Below the pieces are notes generated by a model. It ran no database searches. It was not told the origin of the DNA and saw only the letters and a program-made list of their open reading frames with translations. Below, piece by piece: positions 43,786-53,373 of a DNA stretch of 64,000 nt; the first letter of the stretch is position 1, and each line of letters opens with the position of its first letter. This DNA comes from Nonomuraea thailandensis (GTDB taxonomy: Bacteria; Actinomycetota; Actinomycetes; Streptosporangiales; Streptosporangiaceae), in NCBI RefSeq assembly GCF_024172165.1, contig NZ_JAMZEB010000002.1:186001-250000 (forward strand). Reading direction: 5' to 3'. Both the position numbers and the translations under genes were made by a program.

Positions 43786-45900
43786 ATGATTGATGCCCCC
43801 GATGCCGCGATGCTGCGGGAAGAGGCGGAAGAGCGCCTGCAGGCGCTCGCCGGCGACCACGCTCGCCTCCGTGACGACCAGTGGGCCGCCATTGAGGCGC
43901 TGGTGCTCGACCGGCGCAGGGTGCTGGTCGTGCAGCGCACCGGATGGGGCAAGTCGGCCGTCTACTTCGTGGCCACCGCCCTGCTGCGCGAGCTCGGCGA
44001 GGGCCCCACCGTCATCGTCTCGCCGCTGCTCGCGCTCATGCGCAACCAGATCGCCGCCGCCGAGCGGGCGGGCATCAGGGCCGTCACGATCAACTCCGCC
44101 AATCCCGAGGCGTGGGAGGAGATCTACGGCCAGGTCGCCGAGGGCATGGTGGACGTGCTGCTGGTCAGCCCCGAGCGGCTCAACAACCCCGACTTCCGCG
44201 ACAACGTCCTGCCCGAGCTGGCCGAGAGCGCCGGGCTCGTGGTGGTCGACGAGGCCCACTGCATCTCCGACTGGGGCCACGACTTCAGGCCCGACTACCG
44301 CAGGCTGTCCACGCTGTTCGCGGACCTGCCGCCGGGCATCCCCGTGCTGGCCACCACCGCCACCGCCAACGCGCGCGTCACCCGCGACGTGGCCGAGCAG
44401 CTGCGCCTGCCCGCCGAGCTGCGGCCCGAGGGCGACGACACGCTGGTGCTGCGCGGGCCGCTGGAGCGCGAGAGCCTGCACCTGAGCGTCGTCCGCCTGC
44501 CCGGCGCCGAGCAGCGCCTGGCCTGGCTGGCCCAGACCCTGCGCGAGCTGCCCGGCTCCGGCATCGTCTACACCCTCACCGTGGCCGCCGCCCACGAGAT
44601 CGCCGGCTACCTGCGCGAGCAGGGGCTGGAGGTGGCCGCCTACTCCGGGCAGACCGAGCCCGCCGAGCGGCTGGCCGCCGAGGAGGCGCTGCTCAACAAC
44701 AAGATCAAGGCACTGGTGGCGACGAGCGCGCTGGGCATGGGCTTCGACAAGCCCGACCTGGGGTTCGTCGTGCACGTGGGCGCGCCGCAATCGCCCGTCG
44801 CCTACTACCAGCAGGTCGGACGGGCCGGGCGCGGGGTCGAGCGGGCCGAGGTCATCCTGCTGCCCGGCACCGAGGACCGCGACATCTGGGCGTACTTCGC
44901 CTCGCTGGCCTTCCCGCCCGAGACCGTCGTCCGCACCACCCTGCGGACGCTGGAGGAGCGGGGCGTCATGTCCACCCCGGCCCTGGAGACGGCCGTCGAC
45001 CTGAGCCGCAGCCGGCTGGAGATGATGCTCAAGGTCCTCGACGTGGACGGCGCCGTCCGCCGCGTCAAGGGCGGCTGGGAGGCCACCGGGGAGCCGTGGG
45101 CGTACGACACCGAGCGCTACCAGCGCATCGCCGCCGAGCGCCGGGCCGAGCAGGAGGCCATGCTCGCCTACCTCACCACGACCGAGTGCCGCGAGCAGTT
45201 CCTGCGCAGGCACCTCGACGACGACGCCGCCATGCCGTGCGGCCGCTGTGACAACTGCACGGGGCGGCACCGCTCCGCGGACATCGGCGCCCAGGCCGTC
45301 GAGAGCGCCCGCGAGCGGCTGAGCAGGCCGGGCGTCGAGATCGAGGCCCGCAAGCAGTGGCCGACCGGCATGCCCGACCTGTCCGGGCGGATCAAGCCCG
45401 AGCTGGGCGCCGAGCCCGGCAGAGCGCTCGGGCGGCTGACCGACATCGGGTGGGGGAACCGGCTGCGGGAGCTGTTCGCGGGCGAGGACGGGCCGATGCC
45501 GGACGACATGTTCGCGGCCGTGATCAAGGTTCTGTCCGCCTGGGACTGGCGCGAGAGGCCCGTCGCCGTGGTGAACGTGCCGTCCGCGTCGCGGCCCCTG
45601 CTGGTACGCGGGTTCGCCGAGCGGCTGGCCCAGGTCGGGCGGCTGACGTACCTGGGTGAGCTGGGCTACCGGTCCGGCACGCCGGGCAAGCAGTTCAACA
45701 GCGCCAAGCGGGTGCAGGCGATCAGGGGCACCCTGGCCATGCCCAAGGAGCTGGGCGTCGCGATCGCCCAGTGCGGCGGGCCGGTGCTGCTCGTGGACGA
45801 CCGCGTGGACACCGGGTGGACGATGACGCTCGCCGCGGCCCAGGTCCGCCACGCGGGCGCGCCCGCCGTCCTGCCGCTGGCCCTGGCGGTCACGAGCTGA
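43786..45900 (+). CDS. RecQ-family ATP-dependent DNA helicase with phosphoribosyltransferase-like C-terminus
   Basis: A 704-residue DNA helicase. Walker A is QRTGWGKS near residues 50-57, the DEAH box is VVVDEAHCISDWGHDFRPDY near 150, and motif VI is QVGRAGRG. A RecQ zinc site (MPCGRCDNCTG with an upstream Cys) follows at about 490. The C-terminal 60 residues (GPVLLVDDRVDTGWTMTLAA) carry a PRPP-binding-type loop of phosphoribosyltransferases, an extension seen in actinobacterial RecQ-like helicases; its role is unknown. Helicases of this group unwind forked DNA in repair. The gene ends 11 bp inside the convergent kinase gene. Confidence 0.88.
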   Translation: MIDAPDAAMLREEAEERLQALAGDHARLRDDQWAAIEALVLDRRRVLVVQRTGWGKSAVYFVATALLRELGEGPTVIVSPLLALMRNQIAAAERAGIRAVTINSANPEAWEEIYGQVAEGMVDVLLVSPERLNNPDFRDNVLPELAESAGLVVVDEAHCISDWGHDFRPDYRRLSTLFADLPPGIPVLATTATANARVTRDVAEQLRLPAELRPEGDDTLVLRGPLERESLHLSVVRLPGAEQRLAWLAQTLRELPGSGIVYTLTVAAAHEIAGYLREQGLEVAAYSGQTEPAERLAAEEALLNNKIKALVATSALGMGFDKPDLGFVVHVGAPQSPVAYYQQVGRAGRGVERAEVILLPGTEDRDIWAYFASLAFPPETVVRTTLRTLEERGVMSTPALETAVDLSRSRLEMMLKVLDVDGAVRRVKGGWEATGEPWAYDTERYQRIAAERRAEQEAMLAYLTTTECREQFLRRHLDDDAAMPCGRCDNCTGRHRSADIGAQAVESARERLSRPGVEIEARKQWPTGMPDLSGRIKPELGAEPGRALGRLTDIGWGNRLRELFAGEDGPMPDDMFAAVIKVLSAWDWRERPVAVVNVPSASRPLLVRGFAERLAQVGRLTYLGELGYRSGTPGKQFNSAKRVQAIRGTLAMPKELGVAIAQCGGPVLLVDDRVDTGWTMTLAAAQVRHAGAPAVLPLALAVTS

Positions 45901-48607
45901 CGGCGCCCACCCCCATGCTCACCAGGTCGTAGTCGCCGAACACCGGGTTGACGTGCAGGTTGGTCGCCGTGGCGCCGCGCAGCAGCAACGTGCGGCGCCA
46001 CGTCGTCGGCACCAGCACCGCCTCCTCGGCCACCCGCTGCTCCGCCCGCGCCCACAGCCCGGCCCGCGCCTTCGGGTCGGGCTCCGCTCTCGCCTTGTCC
46101 AGGAGCTCGTCCACGGCGGGCAGGCGCACGGTGAGGTTGACCGAAGGCGCGTCCTCCACGAGCTCCCTGCTGTCCACGAGGGCGGGCAGGTAGGTGTAGG
46201 TGTCGGGCCAGTCGGGGGCCCAGGCCTTGGCGACGAGCCCGACGCCGTTCTTCTTCAGGCTCGCCGGGACACCCCCGAACTCCTTGTGGAACCTCTCCAC
46301 CGGCGCGTGGTCCAGCGTGACCTCGATGCCGACCTTGGCCAGGCTGTCCCGCACGGCCTGCGCGGCCTCCTTCTCGCCGGGGAGCTCCCGGTAGATGTAC
46401 CTGGTGCTGAAACCGTCCGGCCGCCCGCACCGCGTCAGTGCCTCGCGGGCGCCGGCCTGGTCGCCCCCCGGCGACAGGCCGGGGTCACGGTAGTGCTCGC
46501 CCGGCAGGTCCGGCGGCACCAGGGACGTGGGCACCTGCTCCGGCAGCGCGCGCGAGGCCGTGGACACGGCCTCCAGTTCGAGCGCGCGGACCACGGCGCG
46601 GCGGCACTCCAGCTTGTCGAGCGGCGGCACCTGCGGGTTGATCGCCAGGGTGCGCACGGCCACCACGGGCGCGTCCGCGCGTGCCCTGAGCACGGGGTCG
46701 GCGAGGATCCGCGCGTACGCGTCGTCCGGCAGGAAGCCGCCCATCTCGGTGTTGCCCGCCTCCAGCAGGCCGGTCACCTGGGCGGCGTCCATGCCGTAGG
46801 TGAACACGAAACGGTCGGGGAGCGCCGTGCGGTTGGGATCGGTGGCCGCGTCCCAGTGGGGGTTGCGGGCCAGCGCGACGTAGTCCTGCCGGGTGCTCTC
46901 GATCCGGTACGGCCCGGACGACACCACGGCCGACTTGTAGCCGCCGCGCGTGTCGCGCGCCTTCGGCACCGGGATCGTCTCGGGGAGCTGGACGACGTGG
47001 TCGAACGTGGCCAGCGGCTTGCGCAGGTGGAAGACGATGGTCCGGTCGTCCGGGGTCTCGATCGCCTGGTCGGTGCCGGTGCCGGGGGACTTGTACGGGC
47101 CCTCGTAGCCGGTGGGGAGGTCGAGCAGGACGTCGAAGAACAGGCCGCCCTGGGCGAAGCCGGGGTCCATGCTGCGCAACACCGCGTACTTCACGTCCTG
47201 CGAGGTGATCGGCGTCCCGTCCTGATATTTCACGCCTTGCCGGAGTCTGTAGGTCCAGGTCCTGCCCCCGTCGCCCGACCGGCCGAGGCTCTCCGCCAGG
47301 TCAGGGACGATCTCCGTGCCCGCCTGGCCCGCGGCGGGCCTGAACATCGTCAGCGAGCGGCCGTAGAGGCGCACCATGTTCCGCGAGTACGTGGAGAACA
47401 TGTCCCCCGGATCGGTGGACTCCAGCAGCGCCTGCGAGGACACGCGTACCGTGCCGCCCTTCTCGCGGGACGGGCGCACGACGGAGGTGAGCGCGCTGCC
47501 GTACCCGGTGGCGGGCGGGCTCGCCGCGGGGTTTTCGGCGAGGCTCGCCGTGGGGGTCGGCGCCGGGCTCCCTGAGTCGTTGAGCCGCACGACCGCCCAG
47601 GCCGCGAGCCCCACGACGAGCGCCGTCGCCGCCGCGCTCAGCGACACCAGCAACCTCCGCCCGCCCTTGGCCGCCGCCGGGGCGGTCGAGTGCGGCGCCG
47701 GCGGATACGGCGCCGGCTCCCATCGGGCCCCGGGCCCGCCCGCACCGCTGCCGGCACGCGGCACCGGAACGGTCGGGCCGGCCTGCGGCACGCCGGCCGG
47801 CGCCGAGGTGCGGATGAGCTCCTGCAGCAGCCGATCGGCCGTGGGCCGCTGACGCGCGTCCTTGGACAGTGCGGCCCGCAGCAACGGCACGATCGAGCCG
47901 GGCACCCCCGATAAGTCAGGCTCCATGTTCATGATCCGGTGCATCACCACCGGCAACGCCCCGAACCCGAACGGCCCCCGCCCCGTGGCCGCGAACACCA
48001 TGGTCCCGGCCCACGCGAACACGTCACTGGCCGGAAGCGGCTCCCCCAGGAACTGCTCGGGCGCCATGAACGCGGGAGTGCCCACCACGCTCGTGCTCAC
48101 GCTCTGACTCACGTCGAGCGCCCGCGCGATCCCGAAGTCGATCACCCGCGGCCCGCCCGGCCCGAGCAGCACGTTGCCCGGCTTGAAGTCCCGGTGGATC
48201 ACCCCGGCCCGGTGGATGGCGGCCAGCGCGGTGGCAGTGGCCACGGCCAGCCGCGCCAGCGCCGTCGCCTGCAGGGGCCCCTCGGTGGTCACCTGCCGGT
48301 GCAGGGAGGGCCCGTCGACGTACTCGCCGACGATGTACGGCCGCCCGTCGGCCTCGCCCACGTCCAGCACCCGCGCCGTGCAGAACTCGGCCACCCGCCG
48401 CGCGGAGTCGGCCTCGCGCAGGAAGCGCCGCACGGCCCGCTCGTCCTCGGCGAACCTCGTGTGCAGCAGCTTGACGGCCACCTGCTCCCCGGACGGCGCC
48501 AGCCCCAGGTAGACGCTGCCCTGCCCGCCCTCCCCGAGGAAACCGGTGAGCTCGTAGGAGGCGATGGAGGACGGATCACTCGAACGCAACGGGCGCACGC
48601 CGGCCAT
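45890..48607 (-). CDS. Receptor Ser/Thr protein kinase fused to an oligopeptide-binding protein
   Basis: A 905-residue single protein. Residues 18-280 are a Hanks-type kinase: G-loop GEGGQG (25-30), Lys46 in VAVKLL, HRDFKPGN near 137, DFGIARAL and APEQFLGE. After a Pro/Ala linker, a single membrane helix (RRLLVSLSAAATALVVGLAA, about 315-340) leads to an external domain of about 525 residues that is a complete family 5 solute-binding protein (GGRTWTYRLRQGVKYQDGTP, GPYRIESTRQDYVALARNPH, TYTYLPALVDSRELV). It probably senses a peptide or other ligand outside and signals inside. No transporter genes are adjacent. The ATG at 48607 or 48619 is the start; a GAGGAGG lies between them. The 3' end overlaps recQ by 11 bp. 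Confidence 0.9.
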   Translation of the reverse strand: MAGVRPLRSSDPSSIASYELTGFLGEGGQGSVYLGLAPSGEQVAVKLLHTRFAEDERAVRRFLREADSARRVAEFCTARVLDVGEADGRPYIVGEYVDGPSLHRQVTTEGPLQATALARLAVATATALAAIHRAGVIHRDFKPGNVLLGPGGPRVIDFGIARALDVSQSVSTSVVGTPAFMAPEQFLGEPLPASDVFAWAGTMVFAATGRGPFGFGALPVVMHRIMNMEPDLSGVPGSIVPLLRAALSKDARQRPTADRLLQELIRTSAPAGVPQAGPTVPVPRAGSGAGGPGARWEPAPYPPAPHSTAPAAAKGGRRLLVSLSAAATALVVGLAAWAVVRLNDSGSPAPTPTASLAENPAASPPATGYGSALTSVVRPSREKGGTVRVSSQALLESTDPGDMFSTYSRNMVRLYGRSLTMFRPAAGQAGTEIVPDLAESLGRSGDGGRTWTYRLRQGVKYQDGTPITSQDVKYAVLRSMDPGFAQGGLFFDVLLDLPTGYEGPYKSPGTGTDQAIETPDDRTIVFHLRKPLATFDHVVQLPETIPVPKARDTRGGYKSAVVSSGPYRIESTRQDYVALARNPHWDAATDPNRTALPDRFVFTYGMDAAQVTGLLEAGNTEMGGFLPDDAYARILADPVLRARADAPVVAVRTLAINPQVPPLDKLECRRAVVRALELEAVSTASRALPEQVPTSLVPPDLPGEHYRDPGLSPGGDQAGAREALTRCGRPDGFSTRYIYRELPGEKEAAQAVRDSLAKVGIEVTLDHAPVERFHKEFGGVPASLKKNGVGLVAKAWAPDWPDTYTYLPALVDSRELVEDAPSVNLTVRLPAVDELLDKARAEPDPKARAGLWARAEQRVAEEAVLVPTTWRRTLLLRGATATNLHVNPVFGDYDLVSMGVGAVSS

Positions 48608-48664
48608 CGGCCTCCTCATCCGCGGGCAGTCAGGGATCTTCCACCCTAACGCCGTCGAACGGGC

Positions 48665-49558
48665 CTAGAACGGCGGTCGCGCACCCAGGTGCATGATCGC
48701 CTTGGCCGCCAGCCGGCAACCGGAGGACAGCGCCTCGGCCGGCGGCTTGCCCTCCAGCCAGGCGGGCAGGAACCCGGCGCAGAACGCGTCACCCGCGCCC
48801 GTGCCGTCAACGATCTTGTCGACCGGGTCGGCGGCCACGTGCACCGGGTCGGGGCGGCCGTTGCTGAACCACAGCGCGCCCTCGGAGTTCATCTTGATCA
48901 CGACCTGCGGGAACCACGCGGTCAGCACCTTGGCGGCGGCCTCGGCGTCGTCGCGGCCGGTCAGCACCTTGGCCTGGTCGATGTTGGCGAACAGCAGCTT
49001 GGCGCCGTTGGTCCACTCCAGGAACGGCTCGGCGCCCGTGCGCTCCAGCGGCGCGGAGGAGGCGCAGTCGACCGAGATCGACATCCCGGAGCGCCTGGCC
49101 ATGTCGAGCGCCGCGAGCCCGGCGTCGCGCGAGCCCTCGTTGATCAGCGTGTAGCCCGACAGGTGCAGGTGCGCGCCCTGGGTGAACAGGTCGCGCGGCA
49201 GGTCCTCGGGGGACAGGGCCGCGTTCGCGCCGGGGTCGGAGAGCATCGTGCGCTCGCCCTTGTGGGTGACCAGCACCACGCAGGTGCCGGTCGGCCGCTC
49301 GGGGTCCATGACGAGCCGGGCGTCGACGCCGTAGCCCATCAGCTCCATGTCGCGGTTGCGGCCCGTGATGTCGGCGCCCCTGCGGCCGATGAAGGCCACC
49401 TCGGCGCCCTCGACGGCCAGCCAGGAGGAGATGTTGGCCCCCGAGCCACCGCCGTGCATGGTCACGATCGCCGGGGTGTCGCTCGCCCGGGCGAGCGCAT
49501 AACGGGCGCGAGCGACCGCGTCGGTCATGAGATCGCCCACCACGACGACCCGCGTCAT
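48665..49558 (-). CDS. PfkB-family carbohydrate kinase
   Basis: A 297-residue sugar/nucleoside kinase of the ribokinase (PfkB) family. The Gly-rich N-terminal signature is HGGGSGANISSWLAVEGAEV and the anion-hole/catalytic motif is DGTGAGDAFCAGFL with Asp257. Conserved Gly and Asn residues line the substrate pocket. Members phosphorylate sugars such as ribose, fructose or adenosine; specificity is not clear from sequence. It starts at the ATG at 49558, divergent from the Pat-type gene with 182 bp between. It is adjacent to the kinase receptor on the same strand but not overlapping. Confidence 0.9.
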   Translation of the reverse strand: MTRVVVVGDLMTDAVARARYALARASDTPAIVTMHGGGSGANISSWLAVEGAEVAFIGRRGADITGRNRDMELMGYGVDARLVMDPERPTGTCVVLVTHKGERTMLSDPGANAALSPEDLPRDLFTQGAHLHLSGYTLINEGSRDAGLAALDMARRSGMSISVDCASSAPLERTGAEPFLEWTNGAKLLFANIDQAKVLTGRDDAEAAAKVLTAWFPQVVIKMNSEGALWFSNGRPDPVHVAADPVDKIVDGTGAGDAFCAGFLPAWLEGKPPAEALSSGCRLAAKAIMHLGARPPF

Positions 49559-49727
49559 GATGTCACCACCTTGCTGCCTTCAGATCGAGCCTGACCACGG
49601 CTGAGACGCCACGGCAAAAGTAACAGCTTCCGGGCTGCTCGTGGGGCGTACCCCGGAGACCGGGCAGGAGTCGATGCACAAGCGTTGCCCAACAGGGCCC
49701 CTGGTCTTGGCATATGGGATGCGGGTT

Positions 49728-49741
49728 TACAGTCGAGACTG
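49728..49741 (+). promoter_or_regulatory. -10 element placed for a leaderless Pat-type mRNA
   Basis: TACAGT at 49728-49733 lies 7 nt before the GTG at 49741, so transcription would begin at or next to the start codon. A weak -35-like TTGGCA (49707-49712) sits 15 bp upstream of it. No Shine-Dalgarno precedes the GTG. This is the layout of leaderless actinobacterial mRNAs. Confidence 0.45.
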
Positions 49742-52404
49742 TGGAGGCACAATATCCGGCTCACTGGGAGGCCGATGTCGTCCTGGCCGACGGCGGCACC
49801 GCGCACGTCCGCCCGATCAGGCCCGCCGACGCCGACCGCCTCCGTTCCTTCTACTCGAGGCTGTCCGACGAGTCGATCTATTTCCGGTTCTTCGGGCCGC
49901 GTCCCCGGCTCTCCGACCGCGAGGTCGAGCGCTTCACGAACGTCGACTACGTCGGCCGCGTCGCGCTGATCGCCACCATCGGCGCCGAGATGGTGGCCGT
50001 GATCCGCTACGACCGCACCGGCCCCGGCGAGGCCGAGGTCGCCTTCCTCGTCGAGGACGCGCACCAGGGCAGGGGCGTGGCCTCCGTCCTGCTGGAGCAC
50101 CTGGCGGCCACGGCGCGCGAGCGCGGCATCGAGCGGTTCGTCGCCGACGTGCTGCCCGCCAACATGCGCATGACGGGGCTGCTGCGGCAGGCCGGCTACA
50201 CGGCCCAGAGCCAGTTCGAGGACGGCGTCGTCCGCATGACGCTCGACCTCACCCCCACCGACACCTCCACCGAGGTGACGATCTCCCGCGAGCACCGCGC
50301 GGAGTCCCGCTCGATCGCCAGGCTCCTCACCCCCGGCTCCGTCGCCGTCATCGGCGCCTCCCGCGAGCCGGGCGGCGTGGGCCAGACCGTGCTGCGCAAC
50401 CTCCTGGCCGCCGACTTCACCGGCCCCGTCTATCCCGTGCACCGCGAGGTGCGGGCGGTGGCGGGCGTGCGGGCGTACCCGAGCGTGAGCGAGATCGACG
50501 GCGACGTCGACCTCGCGGTGGTGGCCGTGCCGGCCGAGGGCGTGCTCGACGTCGTCAAGGAGTGCGCGGAGAAGGGGGTGCACGGCCTGGTCGTGGTCTC
50601 CTCCGGCTTCGGCGAGACCGGCGACCAGGGCAGGGCCAGGCAGGACGAGCTGGCCCGCATCGCCCGCTCCTACGGCCTGCGCGTCGTGGGCCCCAACTGC
50701 CTCGGCATCGCCAACACCGACCCGGCCGTCAAGCTCAACGCCACCCTGGCCGCCACCGTCCCCGGCAGGGGAAGGGTGGGCTTCTTCAGCCAGTCGGGCG
50801 CGCTCGGCACCGCGCTCCTGCAGCGGGTGGCGCAGCGCGGCATGGGCATCTCCTCGTTCGTCTCCGCGGGCAACAGGGCCGACGTCTCGGGCAACGACCT
50901 GTTGCAGTACTGGGAGGAGGACGACTCCACCGAGGTCATCCTGCTCTACCTGGAGTCGCTCGGTAACCCGCGCAAGTTCACCCGGCTGGCCAGGCGCATC
51001 GCGCGCAGCAAGCCCGTCGTGGTGGTCAAGAGCGGCGGCACCCCCTCCGGGCACTCGGCCGAGGAGCTGGGCCTGCCCGACTCGGCGATCAGCTCGCTGT
51101 TCGAGCAGGCGGGCCTGATCAGGGTCGACGACCTCATCCAGCTCTTCGACGTGGGCCAGCTCCTCGCCTACCAGCCGCTGCCCGCGGGCCCGCGGGTCGC
51201 GCTCGTGACCAACTCCGACGCGCTCGGCCTGCTGGCCGCGCACGCCTGCCGCGCCGTCGGCCTGGAGCCGCGCGCCCCCGTCAACCTCGGCCCCGCCGCC
51301 GGCGCCGCCGAGTACGGCGCCGCCCTCGCCGGCGAGCTGGCCTCGCCCGACGTCGACGCGGCCGTCGTCATCTACATGCCGCCCATCCCCGGACGCACCG
51401 AGGAGGTCGCCGACGAGCTGCTGAAGGCGTCGAAGGGCTCGGGCAAGCCGGTGCTGGCAACCTTCCGCGGGCACCTCGGCATGCATCCCGCCCTGCGCGT
51501 GCCCGGCCCCTCGGCGCCCTCGCGCGGCTCCATCCCGTCGTACGCGGCGCCGGAGGAGGCCGTGCGGGCCCTGGCCCACGTGGTCCGCTACGCCACGTGG
51601 CGCGCCCAGCCCTCGACACCGCCGCATGAGCTCGACGGCATCGACACCGTGCGCGCCAGGGCGCTCGTCCACGAGACGCTGTCCGGCAGCGCGCCCGACG
51701 CCGAGGCCGCACCCGCCGGGTTCGCGCAGGCCGGGCCGCCGGTCGAGATCGACGCCACCGAGCTGCTGTCCTGCTACGGTCTGACCGTCTGGCCCGCCGA
51801 GGTCGTGCGCTCCGCCGGCGAGGCCGTGGCCGCCGCCGAACGCCTCGGCTGGCCGGTGGTGGTCAAGGTGGCCGACCCCGGCGCCTCCCGCCGCGCCGGC
51901 ACCGTGCGGCTGGGGCTGACGGGGCCCGAGATGGTGCGCAACGCCTACACCGAGTTCGCCGAGCTGTTCGGCGAAGGGGTGGAGCTGGCGGTCCAGCGCA
52001 TGGCGCCGCAGCCCGCCGTGCCCACGGTCGTCGGCGTCGTCGAGGACCCCGCGTTCGGGCCGGTCGTGTCGTTCGGGCTGGGCGAGGTGACCGCGCGCCT
52101 GCTACAGGACCAGGGCTTCCGCCTGGCGCCGCTGACCGGCGAGGACGCCGCCGCCCTCGTGCGGACCGTCCGCGCCGCGCCGCTGCTGTTCGGCGAGTAC
52201 GGTTACCCGCCCGTGGCGGTGGACGCCCTCGAGGAGCTGCTCGTACGGGTGGGCCGGCTGGCCCACGACCTGCCGGAGGTGGCCCGGCTCGACCTGGACC
52301 AGGTGCTCGTGGGGGAGTCGGACGTCATGATCCTCGGCGCCCGCGCCATCCTCCGCACCCCTGCGGGCCCCCGCCTAGACGTCGGCCCCCGCCGGCTCTC
52401 CTGA
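49741..52404 (+). CDS. GNAT acetyltransferase fused to ADP-forming acyl-CoA synthetase (Pat-type)
   Basis: An 887-residue fusion. Residues 15-180 are a GNAT domain (VRPIRPADADRLRSFYSRLS, VAFLVEDAHQGRGVASVLLE). From about 190 follows the alpha part of ADP-forming acyl-CoA synthetases: CoA-binding VAVIGASREPGGVGQTVLRN, SQSGALGTALL and the GHSA segment with the phospho-His near 437. Residues 670-880 resemble the ATP-grasp beta part (WPVVVKVADPGASRRAGTVR). Related fusions (Pat) acetylate and switch off acyl-CoA synthetases by Lys acetylation. Whether the synthetase part is active or a sensor is unknown. The GTG at 49741 begins the homology. The gene's 3' end is tandemly duplicated. Confidence 0.88.
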   Translation: MEAQYPAHWEADVVLADGGTAHVRPIRPADADRLRSFYSRLSDESIYFRFFGPRPRLSDREVERFTNVDYVGRVALIATIGAEMVAVIRYDRTGPGEAEVAFLVEDAHQGRGVASVLLEHLAATARERGIERFVADVLPANMRMTGLLRQAGYTAQSQFEDGVVRMTLDLTPTDTSTEVTISREHRAESRSIARLLTPGSVAVIGASREPGGVGQTVLRNLLAADFTGPVYPVHREVRAVAGVRAYPSVSEIDGDVDLAVVAVPAEGVLDVVKECAEKGVHGLVVVSSGFGETGDQGRARQDELARIARSYGLRVVGPNCLGIANTDPAVKLNATLAATVPGRGRVGFFSQSGALGTALLQRVAQRGMGISSFVSAGNRADVSGNDLLQYWEEDDSTEVILLYLESLGNPRKFTRLARRIARSKPVVVVKSGGTPSGHSAEELGLPDSAISSLFEQAGLIRVDDLIQLFDVGQLLAYQPLPAGPRVALVTNSDALGLLAAHACRAVGLEPRAPVNLGPAAGAAEYGAALAGELASPDVDAAVVIYMPPIPGRTEEVADELLKASKGSGKPVLATFRGHLGMHPALRVPGPSAPSRGSIPSYAAPEEAVRALAHVVRYATWRAQPSTPPHELDGIDTVRARALVHETLSGSAPDAEAAPAGFAQAGPPVEIDATELLSCYGLTVWPAEVVRSAGEAVAAAERLGWPVVVKVADPGASRRAGTVRLGLTGPEMVRNAYTEFAELFGEGVELAVQRMAPQPAVPTVVGVVEDPAFGPVVSFGLGEVTARLLQDQGFRLAPLTGEDAAALVRTVRAAPLLFGEYGYPPVAVDALEELLVRVGRLAHDLPEVARLDLDQVLVGESDVMILGARAILRTPAGPRLDVGPRRLS

Positions 52405-52459
52405 CCCGCCCGCCTCGACGTCGGCCCCCGCCCACTCTCCTGACCCCGCCGGCCTCGTC
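52381..52459. repeat. Tandem duplication of the Pat-type gene 3' end
   Basis: Two adjacent copies of a 39-40 bp unit lie at 52381-52419 and 52420-52459, both starting GTCGGCCCCCGCC and sharing CTCTCCTGACC. The first copy contains the last codons and stop of the Pat-type gene (TGA at 52402-52404); the second lies entirely beyond it. The copies differ at only a few positions. Confidence 0.75.
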
Positions 52460-52782
52460 GCTCGGGCCGCCCGCCACAGGCCGGTCCGAGCGGTTCCGCC
52501 CGCGCTTCCGGCCGCCTCGGCACGGGCCGTGCGGGCAGCCCCTGACACGGGCGCCCTCGCGGCGCCTCGACACAGGCGGTCCGGCCGCGCGCGGCCGTGC
52601 TCATGCCCGCCTCGACGGGGGACTTCCGGGCCGGGCGGAGGCCGGCTCGGGCGTCTGCCGTCAGCGGATCCGCCCTCAGCGAATGAAGTGACCCAAGTGC
52701 CCGCTGTTGCCCAGACAGAAGACGTTATAGAGCGTTATGTCCGGCGGGTGAGTGCACTGCCCGGTCCTGGCAGGATGGAGCC
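52460..52782. other. Gap without a gene before the DUF5998 gene
   Basis: About 320 bp of GC-rich sequence with no family-like reading frame. Near its 3' end (about 52718-52740) the sequence turns AT-rich and repeats CGTTAT (GACGTTATAGAGCGTTATG), with TATAGA as a possible -10 box for the DUF5998 gene about 60 bp downstream. No -35 partner is clear. Nothing else is visible. Confidence 0.4.
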
Positions 52783-53373
52783 ATGAGGGAAACCCGAGTC
52801 TCAGCCGCGGGCCTGCGTGAAGCGATCGAGCGCAGCGGCTACTACCCCGACCTCGTCACCGATGCGGTCGAATCCGCGCTGGGCAAGGAGGCCGTGACCG
52901 CGTTCGTGGTCCACCACGAGGCGACCTTCGATCCCGCGATGGAGGTTCGCCGTCACGTCACCGTGCTCGTGCTGTCGGCGACGAGGCTGCTGGTCTGCCA
53001 CACCGACGAGCACCCGGCGGTCGAGGGCGTCTCGGCGTCCCACGCCTCCACCACCACCGAGGCGGTCCGGCTGAGCCGCGTCCAGTCGGTGGCCGTCACC
53101 CGCGTCGTGCCCGACCCCGCCTCCTACGTTCCAGGCGTCCCTCCCACGGAGGTGACGCTCACGATCGGCTGGGGCGCCATCTCGCACGTGGACCTGGAGC
53201 CGGCGACGTGCGGCGACGAGAACTGCGAGGCCGACCACGGCTACACGGGCGCCATCACGGCCGACGACCTGTCGCTGCGGGTCAGCGAGGCCGCCGACGG
53301 CCCGGAGGCGGTCACCCACGTCCTCGCCTTCGCCAAGGCCCTCTCCGAAGCCACAGCCCGCGCCACGGCCTGA
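52783..53373 (+). CDS. DUF5998 family protein
   Basis: A 196-residue cytoplasmic protein of a conserved actinobacterial family. It opens VSAAGLREAIERSGYYPDLV and has the family's hallmark stretches HHEATFDPAMEVRRHVTVLV, LTIGWGAISHVDLEPATCGD and CEADHGYTGAITADDLSLRV. The two Cys (CGDENCEADHG) are conserved but do not form a full metal site. Function unknown; the gene is usually found between the Pat-type gene and the phosphatase-superfamily gene, as here. The start at 52783 is supported by homology. Confidence 0.9.
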   Translation: MRETRVSAAGLREAIERSGYYPDLVTDAVESALGKEAVTAFVVHHEATFDPAMEVRRHVTVLVLSATRLLVCHTDEHPAVEGVSASHASTTTEAVRLSRVQSVAVTRVVPDPASYVPGVPPTEVTLTIGWGAISHVDLEPATCGDENCEADHGYTGAITADDLSLRVSEAADGPEAVTHVLAFAKALSEATARATA

